Notes: a model not told the origin generated them from the sequence alone. 64,000 bases of DNA from Distichodus sexfasciatus (GCA_032718565.1 JAVGVS010000731.1:1-64000), one strand, 5' to 3'. Shown: positions 49,297-62,276, counted from the first letter of the stretch. Program-made: numbers and translations.

Positions 49297-49302
49297 GTAG
49301 GA
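49294..49302 (+). other. Splice donor after the EGF-1 coding segment
   Basis: AGG|GTAGGA with GT at 49297-49298. It splits a codon after its first base. Downstream codons lose any resemblance to neurexin, which places the exon end here. Confidence 0.85.
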
Positions 49303-50379
49303 AAAAATCTCTTCTTTCATCCTATACCTTAACTGGTTTGTTGGAATGTGGAATGTGTGAGAGTGACAAATTGGGTTTTTCAAATGTGTATCAACTAATT
49401 ATTTTTGTTGGGTCAGTTGGAACCACAAGGTGTTTATTTTCTGCACTGAATATGTATTAAATAATTATTCTTGTCTAGACAGTTATAAAGAGTAGTTAGG
49501 TCAGTTAAGACCACAGGATGTGGTCTTGTATTAGGCGTTTTCAGAGCGCAAACCCGGCCGTTCTAAACGGATGACCACACATCTGAACATATTTGAACTT
49601 CTTATTTTTTGCCGAATCACCTTATTTTAACCCAGAATCCCACTCACAGATCCAGATGTTTTGACTTTGTGCAAACAGTGTTTAAAATGTTTTTTTTCTA
49701 GGGGGGTATTTCATTTATATGATGAAAAATTGACCTCTCTGATTATTGAAGAGTTATCAATTAGCTTTTCTCTTAAAATATTTTAACATGGATTTTAATC
49801 ATTCAGCTAAAACATCCACCTCTATTCAAAGATGCAGGTATGTCTTACAATGCATTTTTAGCTGACTAACTTTCATGATAAACCACTGTAATGGCTTTGG
49901 GTGAGAGCTCAGTAAGCAGAAATGTAGAATGCATAACCACACATTTTTTCCTGTGCTCTGTGGGTTGGTTATCCTATTTTGTAAGCACATATTAATATTA
50001 GTTGAATGGCTGTGTGTTGGCAGAGGGAGAGATTTTAGCTTTGTTGAATTAGGGCTTAAAGCCATAATTCCTGTGTGAACCATGTGTGAACCAAGGTTCT
50101 TTAATGGAGCAACGTAATCTGTTTAATAATAATAGTCTTTATTCTCAGGATGATGATGTTGAATGTGTTTTGTTGACTCTTGGGAATCTCTCTCCAGCAT
50201 TTTGTGCTACTGTCTGGTCTTTTGGATAGGTCTTGACAGATTAACGCAGCCTGAACTTCTTAGTTCTTCACTCTTTCCTGAAACAAATTTCCTTCAATTT
50301 CTGCCCAATCGCTCTCTTCCATCCCAGAATGCAATTCAATTTCCTACTGAGGATCTTTGACCCGGGTTTTCGTCCATTC

Positions 50380-50760
50380 TTTCTCTCTCTCTCTTTCTCT
50401 CTCTCTCTCCCACCATCAATTTCTCATGGAATTTCTTTCTCTACTTTTTTGTTCTGATGCTTATTGCTTCTGCAAATCTCCTGAAAGCTCTGCTTGGTGT
50501 TCTTTTTCTCTGCGCGCCATTCTTTCTTTCCATCTTTCCTACTCTTTCCTTTCTCTCAGCCTGTTGTCTACACCACCTGTACTTTATCTTCCATCCCCAA
50601 ATACTCTTCCACTCTCTCCCTCCTCCCGTCTTGCTTGCTTTCTTGTTCATTTTGCTTGCTTGCCATCTATCTTCCCCCTCTGCTATTGTCTGTGCTGGTG
50701 CGCTCCCAATTTTTTTGCTGTTCTCTGCTCTTTCGTTTTTTCTGCAGCATCCGTCCATCC
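50380..50760. repeat. Pyrimidine-rich region
   Basis: A (CT)n core at 50381..50410 followed by about 350 bp of T/C-rich, less regular sequence. Frames open here are low-complexity. Confidence 0.75.
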
Positions 50761-51599
50761 ATCTCTATCACTCTCGTTCTTGCTGTTTTTTAAATGTCCA
50801 ATCCAGCCATATTTTATTCCCGGCCCATGCCATACAACTCCCCCATGAAAAGAAGTCGTCAGCACCTGTGAATTCTTTGAGTTTCAAAAATGTCATTACC
50901 AAACGATTTTTTTTTTAATGTCTGGCACTGTTGTGCAGCATCGCTTGTCAGACAATGCAGTGGGTAATGTTTGTTTTTCCACCTTCATTAACAACGTGCT
51001 TCTCGGCTAACAACGCAACACAGCGTTTTCATCAAAATTAACAGTCCAAAACACGTTTCATAAGCTGCAATGAGGAAACTGCAGCCGCAATTAACGTTCG
51101 GTTTTACATCGGGAGAATATTAGTGAAATGTCGCCGCTCAGCCGTCGACTGCAAACCTCACACACTCATAAACGTGCGCGTGCCCACATACACACACACA
51201 CAGACACACACAGACACACTGTGCGTCTGGGTCGATTTATCTGGTTTACCTCTCAGACTTGCTCTGCTACTAATATCATTAGAGCTACAAGCCTGCTTTC
51301 CTTCTTTCCTCCCTCCTTCCCTCTTCACATGTTCATTCCCCCATTTCTTCATTAACCTGTCTCCTTTACACATCTCTCTCTCTCTCTTTCTCCCCCTCAC
51401 TCCGTCTCTCTGGTGTGGTTGGATGAAGACGGACAGAGTGTGGGCTGGTGGAGTGCTGATACCGTTTGGCTGTTGGCGAAAGCAAGAGCTGAATACCAAT
51501 GCAGCACAACTGACTGCAGGAAATATTTGTCCTTTTGGGAGAGAGAAAGAGAGAGACAGACAGATAGACAGAGGGTGGGAAAGAGGGAACAGGTCTACT

Positions 51600-51860
51600 T
51601 TGTGTGTGTGCATGTGTATCATTGTGAGGCTGTGTGTCTGATGTGTCTTTGTGCATCAGAGTATGCGTTTTGGTGAGTATATGTCAGGGTGTGTGTGTGT
51701 CTGTATATGTTGATGCATGTGCCTGCGAGTGCATAGGTGTTTGAGTGAATGTGTGTGTCTGTCCCTGTGCAAGTGTATGTGTGCTGGCCTGAATGTGGTG
51801 TGTATCAGTTTGTGTGTGTGTGTGTGTGTGTGTTGGTGCTGGTTTGTGTGTGTAGCAGTG
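51600..51860. repeat. GT-rich degenerate repeat with (TG)n core
   Basis: Irregular TGTG..GTGTGT motifs over about 260 bp, with a pure (TG)n core at 51810..51833. Confidence 0.85.
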
Positions 51861-52514
51861 TAGGTTATTAGGAATTTGTGAACTTAATGACTGTAAATAA
51901 TGTGTAGGAAGCTGTTTGGGATGTGTACCGTGTGTGTAAAAGATCAAAACAACAGCAGAAAAGTGCTGTGAAGAACATCAAACGCTATGGAATCCTATCC
52001 AGTCATATAGTCAATAGAAGAACACACACACACACAGCGGCCTGTGCTTTGGATGAGGTGTGTGACATGCTTGCACATGAGAGGATTTACTGGAGAAGAT
52101 TTATTTTTCTTCTTGCCTAAATGAGAACATAAATGCCACTGTGTACTTCAAAACATAAACAAAACTTCTCCAGTCAAATTAGAAGATGAGGAGAGATCGG
52201 CTGACATTTTCAAGCGCTGAAATCCCGGATCCTATCACGCAGAATAAACAGTGGAAAAGCCTTGCATTAGCTCACTGGTTTAGACGGAGACAGTAACCAT
52301 GCGGGTCATATGGCTTTACAGAGTTATTTATCTCTTGTCTCTCAATATGATAGACATTTTTCTGAGTAGTTGAACAAAAGTTTTTTAACTGTCGATACCA
52401 ATTAATCGAAGACACCAAGAACCAAACCAAAAAGAAAATTAGTGTCAGCATGTAGAATAACATCATGATGTCAATAGGTTTAATTCTGGGAACTTTTTAT
52501 GGTGTTGTTAACAC

Positions 52515-52605
52515 TATACGCAGAGAGAGCTGTCAGCTTCTGTCAGAACGCCAAACTTTCTGTGTCTTAAGCATTCAGGCCTGATAAGCTAAACACAGAA
52601 TTAAA
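52515..52605. repeat. Dispersed repeat fragment paired with 62.49 kb
   Basis: 'cagcttctgtcagaacgccaaactttc..tcttaagc.ttcag' matches 'cagcttctgtgtgggaacgccaaactttcagcatcttcagctttcag' at 62497, both followed by 'tgaca/tgata-ggctaaac'. Confidence 0.6.
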
Positions 52606-53219
52606 TATCAGCAACGTTATAAAGCTGTTGTACAGCATAGTTAACACTTTGACAGCTTCATTTGAACAAAAGCATTAGTGTGGGATCAGTATAGTAATAT
52701 CTTTCCAATCGCCTTAATGTAAAATATCATGTTTATGATTCAAGATATTATTAATCCATATTAATTTGTTGATGTCTAAAGGTTACTGAATGTTAAGAGT
52801 CTGTTCCCTTCGAAGAAAATAAAATCAAAATGGACATGACGCAGCAAACATCCTGTAATTCCTCAAATTGTAGCTCCAGGCCGAATCATATGGTTGCACA
52901 ATATTAAAGCATTATCAGTCTGTTATCAATGCATTGTAACATACACTTCGGGTGCACAAGTCATTCTCCTCTGTCTGTTTAGTCCATAATGAATAAAAAT
53001 GCTCTCTGATGTCTCTGTCACTAAGAATTCTCAAGATGATGATGGAAAATGGAGTGTGTGGGCAGATGCAGAGACAACATTCAAGTGATCTTGAGAGTGA
53101 GAGAGAGATGTAGAGAGAGGGGACAGAGAGAATTAAAGAGTGGAGGAGGGAGGGGGCCAGAACAGAGGTAGAACAGGTAGAGGAGAATGAAGTAATCGCC
53201 CATGCGTCTCTCTCCCTCC

Positions 53220-53530
53220 TCCTCCTTCTCGTCCATTTTCCTGTAATTGCTCTCGCCGCTTCGTTCACTCGTTCTCTCTCTCATTACCCCTCCCATGAAC
53301 CAATCGCTCCCTCCGTCCTCTCGCAGTGGGGCGTAATTAAAACGGATGCCCGATCACCTGCACGGGCCGTTGTTTTAATAATTGATGCTGACCCCGACCG
53401 ACTCGCGATTTTGTCGTCCGTAATAAAGTCTATCCAATACGGATAACGGAAATCCTGCATAATTAAAGGTTAAATGAGCTTTTCTCAGAATGACAGTCCC
53501 GATATTAATATTTCTACCCTCTGACCCCAT
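53220..53530. promoter_or_regulatory. Candidate enhancer with homeodomain sites
   Basis: TAATTA at 53334..53339 and 53460..53465, plus CTGTAATTGC and TTTAATAATTGATG, lie within a repeat-free, CpG-containing ~300 bp. CCAATCGC is also present. Function is inferred. Confidence 0.3.
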
Positions 53531-54093
53531 TTCTTTTGGGATTAAATGAATTTGGCTACAATACACACGCCTTAAAACAAAGCAAGCGCTGCGCCACTCT
53601 GCGCCTTGACATTTAGACGCCGTGTTTGCATTACCGAAAGCTGATATGACTTTTAGGATTGCTTGAGACAAACTACAAGCATGTATGGCTAATCAGCATA
53701 TCAAGATTATGGGTAGCTGTTTTTACTCTTATAACTGAGGCATAAAAGTGCAGAATTTTCAAAAAGGCCAACATGCAAACGTTGCTAAAAACATGTAAAT
53801 GCATTAACTTGAACACCAAACATTTAACATACTCAAGCCCACACTGTGCTCATCGACATTCATTTTAGCATAGAGTTTTCGAGGTGGTGCTCAACTTGTC
53901 AACCAGCAGTAAAATCAGCTAGGCTGATGACAGTTTAAATAAAAATGCTCTCTAAGGTGATTTCCCAATCCAAAATGTCCAGTTTTGTGATGGCAAGTGA
54001 GCTGAGTCAGGCCGTGTTTAGTTACCAATATAATGCAACATAAAGGTATAACTATAGCAGAAAAGTGAAGATAGTTAGCATTCCAAGCTTACA

Positions 54094-54546
54094 CACTGCA
54101 AAAAATAAAAAATCCTAGCAAGCCAGAAAATCTTAAAAAGAAAAAATAGATCTTGTTTTTTTATTTTAAGAATAACTTACTTGACTAGACTTGTATGTGG
54201 TAAGGTAAATAATCTAACTTTAAGAAACGTTGGCTACAATTATCTTATTAAGAAAAAATTACTGATTATAAGAACTTCTTAAAATGAAATAAGAAATTTA
54301 ATTAAGAGAACGGACAGGTTCTCATGCTCTCCACTACGAGTTAGAAAATTCATGACAACTTTGCTTATTTTAAGAATATTAAAGCTAAAAACATGGAAAA
54401 AGGGAAAGATTTTTTTTCTTGTTTTAGGAGATCTTTACAAGATAAATTTTCTCACTATATTGGCAGATAATTCTGCTTGATTCTGGTACCTTTTTTCTTA
54501 TTATCCTTTTCTTTTTCTTATTTTTTGACACTGATTTTTTGCAGTG
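54094..54546. mobile_element. MITE with CACTGCAAAAAA ends
   Basis: Opens CACTGCAAAAAATAAAA and closes TTTTTTGCAGTG, with further inverted similarity inside (AATCTTAAAAAG; CTTATTTTTTG). It is 453 bp, very AT-rich and non-coding. Confidence 0.8.
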
Positions 54547-55189
54547 CATTTACAGTGTTTAGCAGGGCTTTCAGTGACTTCCATTCGCTGAATACAGGGA
54601 CAGTTCAGCTGTACCACTAGCTAACTTACGCATCGCAGTAGAATGAGTTCTGTATTTATTAGGGATGCAACTGTACAGTGTGCCCACGGTTTGGTACCTA
54701 TCACTTTTTTTGGGCCATGGTAACGGTATGGTTTCGGTACATTAATGTTATCTTAGCTCTACCATCGAGTAGGTTCTTTGCCTTTTCCATTTCTAGGGCT
54801 GAAACGATTATAGATGACAGTAGAATATGTTCTGAATCATTCATTGATGTTCTTTAATAGATATTGTCCTCAATGAAAATGAAAGAGCAAGAAATTGATC
54901 ATTTTTAAGCATTATTTCCTTTGGCGATAAACATGTCGTCAATCTGTTACCATTATTATATTGGCTACCATGAAATATAAAAGATTGTAAACAGGTTTAT
55001 CAAAATTTGCCAAATGCCACCCCCAATACAAGTGACTGAACCTAAAAGCCCCATGGACCCAACCCCCCGACTTTGGTCTCTCAGCCAGGGGTAAAGCCAG
55101 CATTTTTCTACTGTGGGTTTCAGCACAAAAAATCTGGTTGGCTTCACATCCCGTATCATTTTCCACATTTATCATGCGTTTATCAAACG

Positions 55190-55570
55190 CAACAGGACGG
55201 GAGCGACTCGCTCGATGCTAACTAAAGCTGTGATCTTTCCCAATACGGCAACTGTGTCATAAAAGCGGCCCGGCGCTACTAAAATAAATCGTTTTCTAAT
55301 CCATATCTCCACTCAGGCAAAATGTCACAGCTCAGCTGGCTTTCTCTCCAGTCCAATCCTGCTTCTGTAATTACAGATATGAAATCCGATGTGTTCCCGC
55401 CCAACTGAAACAAATGAAAAATGTGCATTGCCTGACTCTGAAATAAGCTGTCTCATAATCTAGCTTGGCTTCTTTTGCTTTCAATTATCGCTGAGTTTAT
55501 GGCTTTGTGAAACTGCTGTAAATTAGAGAACAGAGCGTTGCGATGCAGAATTGAAAACAATGCCGGTGTG
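55190..55570. other. Candidate conserved non-coding element
   Basis: Repeat-free stretch with GGGAGCGACTCGCTCGATG, CTGTAATTACAGATATG (palindromic TAATTA core) and TTTCAATTATCGC. Composition-based. Confidence 0.3.
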
Positions 55571-56939
55571 AGTAAAACACGAAATTACCTGGGAATTGTG
55601 AGAGAGGAAGTTGATGTCTATTGAGGCTGAAGTGATGGTTTTGAATATTTTTGTCGGTTATTATTTCTGTGCTATTGATTTTGGCGATGTAAGGATCGAC
55701 TGTTGTCTTTCCTGGCTGCTGGTGTGATGAGTTAGCACATTATTCAGCTTATTTACTCTCTCCATCTATTCACATGGTCATAAAGTCATCTTTGATGGAT
55801 CTGTTCCTCCCACTCTGTTTCCCACTCTTCTGTTTCAGGTCAGTTTAAGATGCAGCAGAGGTGTTATTAAAGCTAATAACATACACACCAATAATGCTAC
55901 AGATCTAAACAAAAATATCTTAACAGCAGGCATGAAATATTCCTACACTACAAATGAATGAAGATTAAAAATCTTGTTAGTAAATATATATTCGTTTAAA
56001 ATAAAACTTAAATACAATCAGAACTAGGGCTGGGGACTTTTGTGCATTAACTCACATTTTTAAATAACTAAACTCCAGTTTATACTGTATATGTGTTCAT
56101 ACACATCAAATGCTTGTAAAGATTTATTAGGGATAGAAAGTAGCCTTTTTCTTGTGCCGTCTGCACAGTTTTGGGATGTTGAGGTAACATCGTGTGCTTG
56201 ATTGAAACTTCATTATAAAGCAGACTTGAGTGATTGAAAGGTGCAAATAAAGGGATGTGGGTGAGGAGAAATCCCTCGGTGCACTGAGCAGCAAATTTGT
56301 TTTTAAAAAGTGTCCAGATGGATCTTTAGATAAAGATGAAGTTGTGTCCACATGCTGTAGTACAGCAGACGTTATGATGGAACTGTACTTCGTGTGCTTT
56401 TCTGCTAATTAAGTCTGCAGTTCATTATGGACGTTATGGACAATGGCAAGTTCAGCATTAGCAGGCAGTTTGTTAACGTTTCTTTTTGTTTTATAAAAGG
56501 GGGACAGCAAGCATTTTAATCACTATTAATTCCTGTGATTGATATGATTATTCTATGATTATTAAATTCCCAACACAATATAAATACATTATTATTAGGA
56601 GCAAAAAAAGAAAGAATTCTTATCATATCTATACTTACTTACTCACTGTCTCTTTCTGTCTGTTTGGGTTTGTGTGTGTGTGTGTGTGTGCGTGCAGCTG
56701 CTCTTTTGATTGTCTCTCCCCACTCATTCAGCCTCATCATCACTTTTAGAGCAGAGCACAGCCTGCCTCTCCCCACAGGACACACACACACACACGGCAG
56801 TGACCTTTCTACACACACGGCACATGGCCGTTTTTCTTTTTCTCAGTAACACTTCCAGTCATACACACACAAATACACACAGCAGTAACCTTTCCCCCCC
56901 AAACCTCCCACCACACATTTACACTCACCCACCACACAC

Positions 56940-57155
56940 AGACACAGACACACACACACACAGACACACAGACACACACATCCACGGCCCAAACATGCTT
57001 GCACATTGCAACTCGATAAATGTCACACTCTGGCAGCTCCGTTAGTTATGTACAGCTATGTACGTCCATCAGCTGCATCCTAATATAAACCTAATTACCC
57101 GTTTGACACAGTACTGACAACACATACACACACACACACATACACACACACTGCT
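56940..57155. repeat. CA-rich degenerate repeats
   Basis: Interrupted ACACAG/CACACA runs at about 56936..56980 and 57121..57151. Confidence 0.85.
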
Positions 57156-57298
57156 CTAAATTTCACCACTTTGTCCCCAAATATTCCCCATGTGGCTTCA
57201 GCAGGCCCTGGCACCATGGCAACAGGATTGGATGGGTGGACAGGGAGTGGAGGACATTTAGGAGAGTCATACATCATGAAGATAATTAAACACACATG

Positions 57299-57364
57299 CA
57301 CACACACACACACACACACTCTCTCTCTCTCTCTTTCTCACACACACACACACACACACACACA
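57299..57364. repeat. Compound (CA)n(CT)n(CA)n microsatellite
   Basis: Pyrimidine-purine alternation interrupted by a central CT block. Confidence 0.95.
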
Positions 57365-57787
57365 GTGGGATACACACAGATAATTGCGCTTTACCCCTAC
57401 TGGCAAGGGGAGGGAGCCCCTCTTCATGCATGAGATTGATGATCATGCTATTAAGTCTTTTAACACACACACTCTCTCTGCATTAACTCGGTATCGTAAT
57501 GACATGATTAGTTAACAGGTGGCTGATGCGACCACGCTCCTGTTGTGGTGACCCAGAGGACTGCTGTTGCTGTGTTGTTTCTAAACTATTTATTCTTTCA
57601 TTTTCCCTTTATTCACTTACATTTAAGGTATAATAATTACTTTCATGCTATTTTCATTCTGAATGGAACAGTGGACGAGTTGTGAACGCATTTGCCAATT
57701 TAGGAGAAAGGTACTGGCCTGTTTTGAGAGTCAAGATTCTTGATTGTTTATAGGTCACATACATATTCATACACGTATATCATGCAG

Positions 57788-58026
57788 TGGTGGCGTAGTG
57801 GTAGGGTGTTCGCCCCGTGATCAGGTTCAAATCCAGGGCTGGTAAAATTACCACTGAGGTACTCATGAGCAAGGTACCGTCCCCAAGCACTGCTCCCCGG
57901 GTGCTTGTTAGCTGCCCACTGCTCCTTCACGGATGGGTTAAATGCAGAGGTTACATTTCGTTGCGGTGCACTGTGTGCTGTGCTGTGGTGTGTTCACAAT
58001 GACAAAGATCACTCACTTTCACTTTC
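57788..58026 (+). mobile_element. tRNA-derived SINE, copy 1 (deleted head)
   Basis: A-box-like TGGCGTAGTGGT at 57791 and B-box-like GGTTCAAATCC at 57824..57834. The body is 'aggtactcatgagcaaggtacc..tccccaagcactgctcc', and the tail TCACTTTCACTTTC. Compared with the copy at 61.7 kb, ten bases are missing between GATCA and the B box, shortening A-B spacing. Confidence 0.85.
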
Positions 58027-58299
58027 AGTGATATTTTACCCTGATTCATTTCTAAACACATAAAAATGTATAGAATTTTTTTTTTCCAAAAGAGACATTG
58101 ATACTATAATCAGTAACTGAAAATGTGCAGATTAGGGAATACTGTAACTACACTGTAAAACCAGATAAATTACTTCATCTCAAACTGTATGATTGCCTTA
58201 ACGTATTTAAGTTCATAAACATAAACCTCTTAAGCATTAAAATAGAAATAAAAAAATATGTATTAAGAGCTCATATGGATAATTTATTTATTTATTTCT

Positions 58300-58440
58300 C
58301 TAAATGGTGTCCACAAAGTTGGAAGCATGACCTTCACTAGAAGTATGGGGCCTAGAGCCCAAACCCTGAACAAACAGCTCCACACCATTAGCCCTCCTCC
58401 ACCAAACTTCAGAGTTGACACAGTGCTGACAGTCTGGTAA
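58300..58440 (-). pseudogene. Tc1/mariner transposase fragment
   Basis: On the minus strand the codons read TLKFGGGGLMVWSCLF then RVWALGP, matching the conserved KFGGGGIMVWGCF segment of Tc1-like transposases, which lies next to the second catalytic aspartate region. No terminal repeats were found around it. The family differs from the element at 11.6 kb because different parts survive. Confidence 0.75.
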
Positions 58441-60449
58441 CGTTATCCCAGCATCTGCCATTCACACTTACATTAATGCCAGTGGAAGTACTCGGCTACC
58501 ACTGGGTCGGAGCGTCTTCAAAACTGCCACATGTTTGGGATTTTCCAAAAAATGGTCCAAGAAAGGAAAATTGGCGAAACGGGTGATAGACAGGGAGCCC
58601 AAATTGCTGAAAACTTAATGTTCCAGTAGAAAGTTGGCTTAATATTAATACTGTTATAGCTGATCACTGTATGTCTGGCTTAGCCACTTCTGACTGCTCT
58701 TTTTCCATCTCTCTTTCTCTGTAACAAACCGAATGCTTAAAAACACAGTTTGTTGATTATCTGTTACATAGATTTCTTTCTTGAGAGAAGTCGTTTGAAA
58801 TGAGACTTTGTTGTGTTGTTTGCTGATTTTCATTCTCGCGTAATGGCTGTCGGCGGCTCTTGGTGAAAATCCCTTTCAGAGATTACAGCAACACATTAGT
58901 GAACTTGGCTATCTTGTTAAAAGCATCTGTAGATAACTCTTAATTCTGTAATCCTCTAACTGCTCGGTGTAAACATATTAGTGCTTGCGCACAAACAACA
59001 CAGCCAGAAAATACAGTGCATTCCGGTCAGTGCCGCTATTGCTTTTGTTTCGGCTCTAGAGAGTTTAGCAAAAACTAAAACGCCTCTGATGCAATATTTC
59101 CACACCATCGCCTTCCTCCCCTTACCACCTATTGCACCACAGAGCCAAGATGACCGCCACACCGCTGGCCAATCGCACGCCCAAGTTTCGCCACAACAGT
59201 GGGGTAAAATGTGTCTCTAAGCCGCCGGAATTCAATTCCCAGGTAGGCGTTGCCAGTTTCCTCCGGTGCATTTGTGTTGGAATTCATGAATAGAAAAACA
59301 CTTCTTCTGTCATGTTTTATTCAAATGGACTTCACCGAAAATTGGCTCGACCGTCCAGTTCGACATAGAAATCTTTTCAGGGAATTTTGATCGAACCAGG
59401 CGGTGAACTCTGATTTGGTTTGTGATAGACTCGTTCGAGTGGGTCATCAGTCCCTAACTCACTAGTGTGCTGGTGTGCTAAATTTTATAAACATAGATTT
59501 TGTTGGCTCGCGCTGGAAGTATAACTTAATTAGAGTTGATTTTTTTAGTCAAGGTCTCTGGAATGTTTGCTGAGAGTGTTAATTAAGCAACATAAAGCTC
59601 TCTGGAGGAAAACTGACTGCATTTCTCTGTGTATGTGTTAGAGAGAAAGAGAAACAGCCAGACAGGCGGAGGATAGAATGAACGAAGGAAAAAAGGAGAG
59701 TGGGAGCATGTCATTTTTCACCACCTCTGGCCTCTCTCTCTTTTATGGCAAAGCGTGTTTTGTGTCTTTCTCCTTTGTGGGAGGGAAAGCGTTTGAGAGC
59801 AGAACAATGCCAGGGAATTTAATGCCAGGCTGGCGAGGATCAGACGGAGGCCAGACTGGCGCTCTGAACACATCTACATATGAATAACGCGTTTCTGACG
59901 CGAGCTAAAAAGTCGCTGCTCTTTGTAACGCCGGTAATACTTGCCGTTCTCTGCCTGGCTCCAAAAGAATTGTCATATTTCTTATGTTGATTAGGGTCAG
60001 GGTTGCACTGTTAAAAACACTTCCTTAATTTTTGGGTTTTTCAAGTTGAAATAATTACATTTATAATAATATAAGGTCATATACAATATCATTTATAAGA
60101 ATATAATATATATGTAATAATATATTGGGGACAACTTACAGCTTTAAGTGAACTTACATCTTCAAATTTTCATTTCCGTGAAACTTAAAAAAAGCTATAC
60201 CTCTGAAATCTCCTAATAGCCAGTCAAAAATGCTTTAAGTAGACGTTTCTTCAATGGTGGAAACGGGGAATTATTTCTAACAGCTGACTCCTGCTTTAAC
60301 TTTTTTCCCTACACAATTTTTGGCCCTTCACTTTTTCCATGGCTTTTCTGCTGGTTTACCTCATTTCTCCTTTCTCTACCTTTTTCACCACTTGATCTCA
60401 TTCTGCTTTCTTCAGCACACAACAATCACATATTTTCCCAGCTTCCCTC

Positions 60450-60740
60450 CTTTTTTGGCAGCTCATAACTGATAACTTGTGCCTTGTATTGCGCCCAGGG
60501 CTCTCTCACGACAACTCGTTTGCGCCGCGTGCCGAAAAATCGCCTGTCTGCGGCCAAGGGGATGAGCGAACGAGTGCAGAGAGGAGTTAGTGGAGCATGT
60601 GAGAGCGATATCCGTCCCACCGCTGCTGAGTAGAAAAGTGAGAACTAGAGAGAGAACAAAGGATAAAGCTGCACGTTTAACCTGTCTCTTCAAAACGGTC
60701 TAGCTTGATGAAACACTCGAGCGCCGAAACGCTGTTAAAG
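60450..60740. other. Candidate conserved non-coding element
   Basis: CpG-dense for this window (gcgccgcgtgccgaaaaatcgcc; ctcgagcgccgaaacg), repeat-free, no recognisable protein. May be a regulatory element or a small CpG island. Confidence 0.3.
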
Positions 60741-61704
60741 GAGCAGGTTCTTTAACAACAGACTGTGAACTCTTCCTGATTATCACCAAGCTACCATTTC
60801 AGACGTATACTTCTGTGCAACAATAAGGCACACTGTGTTTTACACGTTAGGCGACTAACAAATATCCAATATAAAATGGAAAGTAGTTGAAATTTGGCTT
60901 AAAAAGATGTCAGTGCATTGATACACGCACCACTGGATTGATCTAAACATACCATGACCCATCCAGTTCCCAAATTCCATGTGTATGAATTGGTTTAATG
61001 CGAATTTTATGCTACTGGTCTGCTCAGGGTTTTCAGCATTCTCTTGATTTAATGAGACCGTGGCAGTGGGACTGTTGTGAGAGTTATGCCAGAGTGAAAT
61101 TATCTCAAGACTCTTCACAGTAATATTAACAGAGCAAGGGGAAAAGCAACCATGTCCGACAACACCAACACAATTTGTAATGCAGGTCGGAATCTGCAGA
61201 TTTGAAGAGTTCTGGATTTTACAACAAGAACGCAGCACCGGGTCATACTCCCGCCATATGTAAGGAGCGTAAACCAGAAGCATCTCAACACTCACTTAGA
61301 GAGTCAAAAATGGCACCTCGAGAGGCCGATAGTGACATTGAGCCGACCCCCCCGTTGTCTTTTCCTCCACCGTTGTCCAGAGATTCCGAAAGCGATGAAG
61401 ACAGAGAGAGGCTGAGAGACAGAGAGAGGGAGGTATGTGTAATGTATGGCCTGTGTCAGGGAACAGATGTTTGTGCTGCTCAGTGTTATCTTTATCGATA
61501 CCTCCTCCCTCCTCCGTGCCATTACTCCCTAATGACCAACGCCAACATTAACGCGTCCAAGAAGACAACAGCTTTGTTACGACAAAACTCTTCCTTTTTT
61601 TTCTCTCTCCCCTCTCTCTCTGTCTCCCTTTCTCCTTTTTTCGGTGAGACCTTCCATGAAGTGGCTGTAACATCTGTCCTCTCCATTACAGCATAATTTT
61701 GGGG

Positions 61705-61957
61705 CATTTGGTGGCGTAATGGTAGGGTGTTCGCCCCATGATCAGAAGATCGCAGGTTCGAATCCAGGGCCGGTAGAGTTACCACTGAGGTACTCATGAG
61801 CAAGATACCGTCCCCAAGCACTGCTCCCTGGGCGCTTGTTAGCTGGCCGCTGCTCCTTCACGGATGGGTTAAATGCAGAGGTCACATTTGCTTGTGGTGC
61901 ACTGTGTGCTGTGCTGTTGTGTGTTCACAATGGCAAATAATCTCTCACTTTCACTTT
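61705..61957 (+). mobile_element. tRNA-derived SINE, copy 2 (intact head)
   Basis: A-box TGGCGTAATGGT at 61712 and a perfect B-box GGTTCGAATCC at 61755..61765, so the pol III promoter looks intact. The same body and TTCACTTT tail as copy 1. Its head reads like a tRNA D- and T-arm joined with no clear anticodon arm. No certain target duplication. Confidence 0.88.
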
Positions 61958-62110
61958 AATGAGAGCTTGATAAGCACTGGGCAGGACATTTAACTTAGAA
62001 GTGATTCCTAGCCAACTTGATTAGTGCCTTTTGAATTGCCACCCTCGTTCCCTTTCTCATGGCAAAGTTGTTTTTAAGGTTGTGTTTAATAGATCTGCAT
62101 TGAATTAGGA

Positions 62111-62276
62111 ATTTGCGGAGGTGCTTAGGAGCAAGGTCCTATCCCCAAGCACTGCTCCTGGGCTCAAAAAAAGCTGACCGCTGCTCCTTCATGGATGGGT
62201 GAAATATGGAGGTCACATTTGGCTGTGGTGCACTGTGTGCGGTGTTGTACAACCAATAATAACTCACTTATAACTT
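62111..62276 (+). mobile_element. SINE, copy 3 (headless, diverged)
   Basis: Matches the body from 'aggtgcttaggagcaaggtcc' through 'gtggtgcactgtgtgc' to 'aactcactta', but the tRNA-derived head is missing and many bases differ. Looks 5'-truncated and older. Confidence 0.75.

Larger units (their letters stand above)
49303..57780. other. Intron following the first coding exon, proximal part
   Basis: No further exon recognised; the next neurexin coding segment lies beyond what I can see. Pyrimidine-rich DNA fills 50370..50760 and GT-rich DNA 51600..51860. A MITE lies at 54094. 55190..55570 and 53220..53530 look unique and conserved-like. Confidence 0.7.

Noticed and set aside
49297..49460. Open frame continuing 54 codons past the neurexin donor
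   Set aside because: A good GT donor lies at 49297, composition turns AT-rich, and the peptide has no neurexin character; it is read-through into intron.
61712..61786. tRNA gene at the SINE head
   Set aside because: A and B boxes are present, but the rest does not fold as a tRNA and the sequence continues into a SINE body shared with two other copies.
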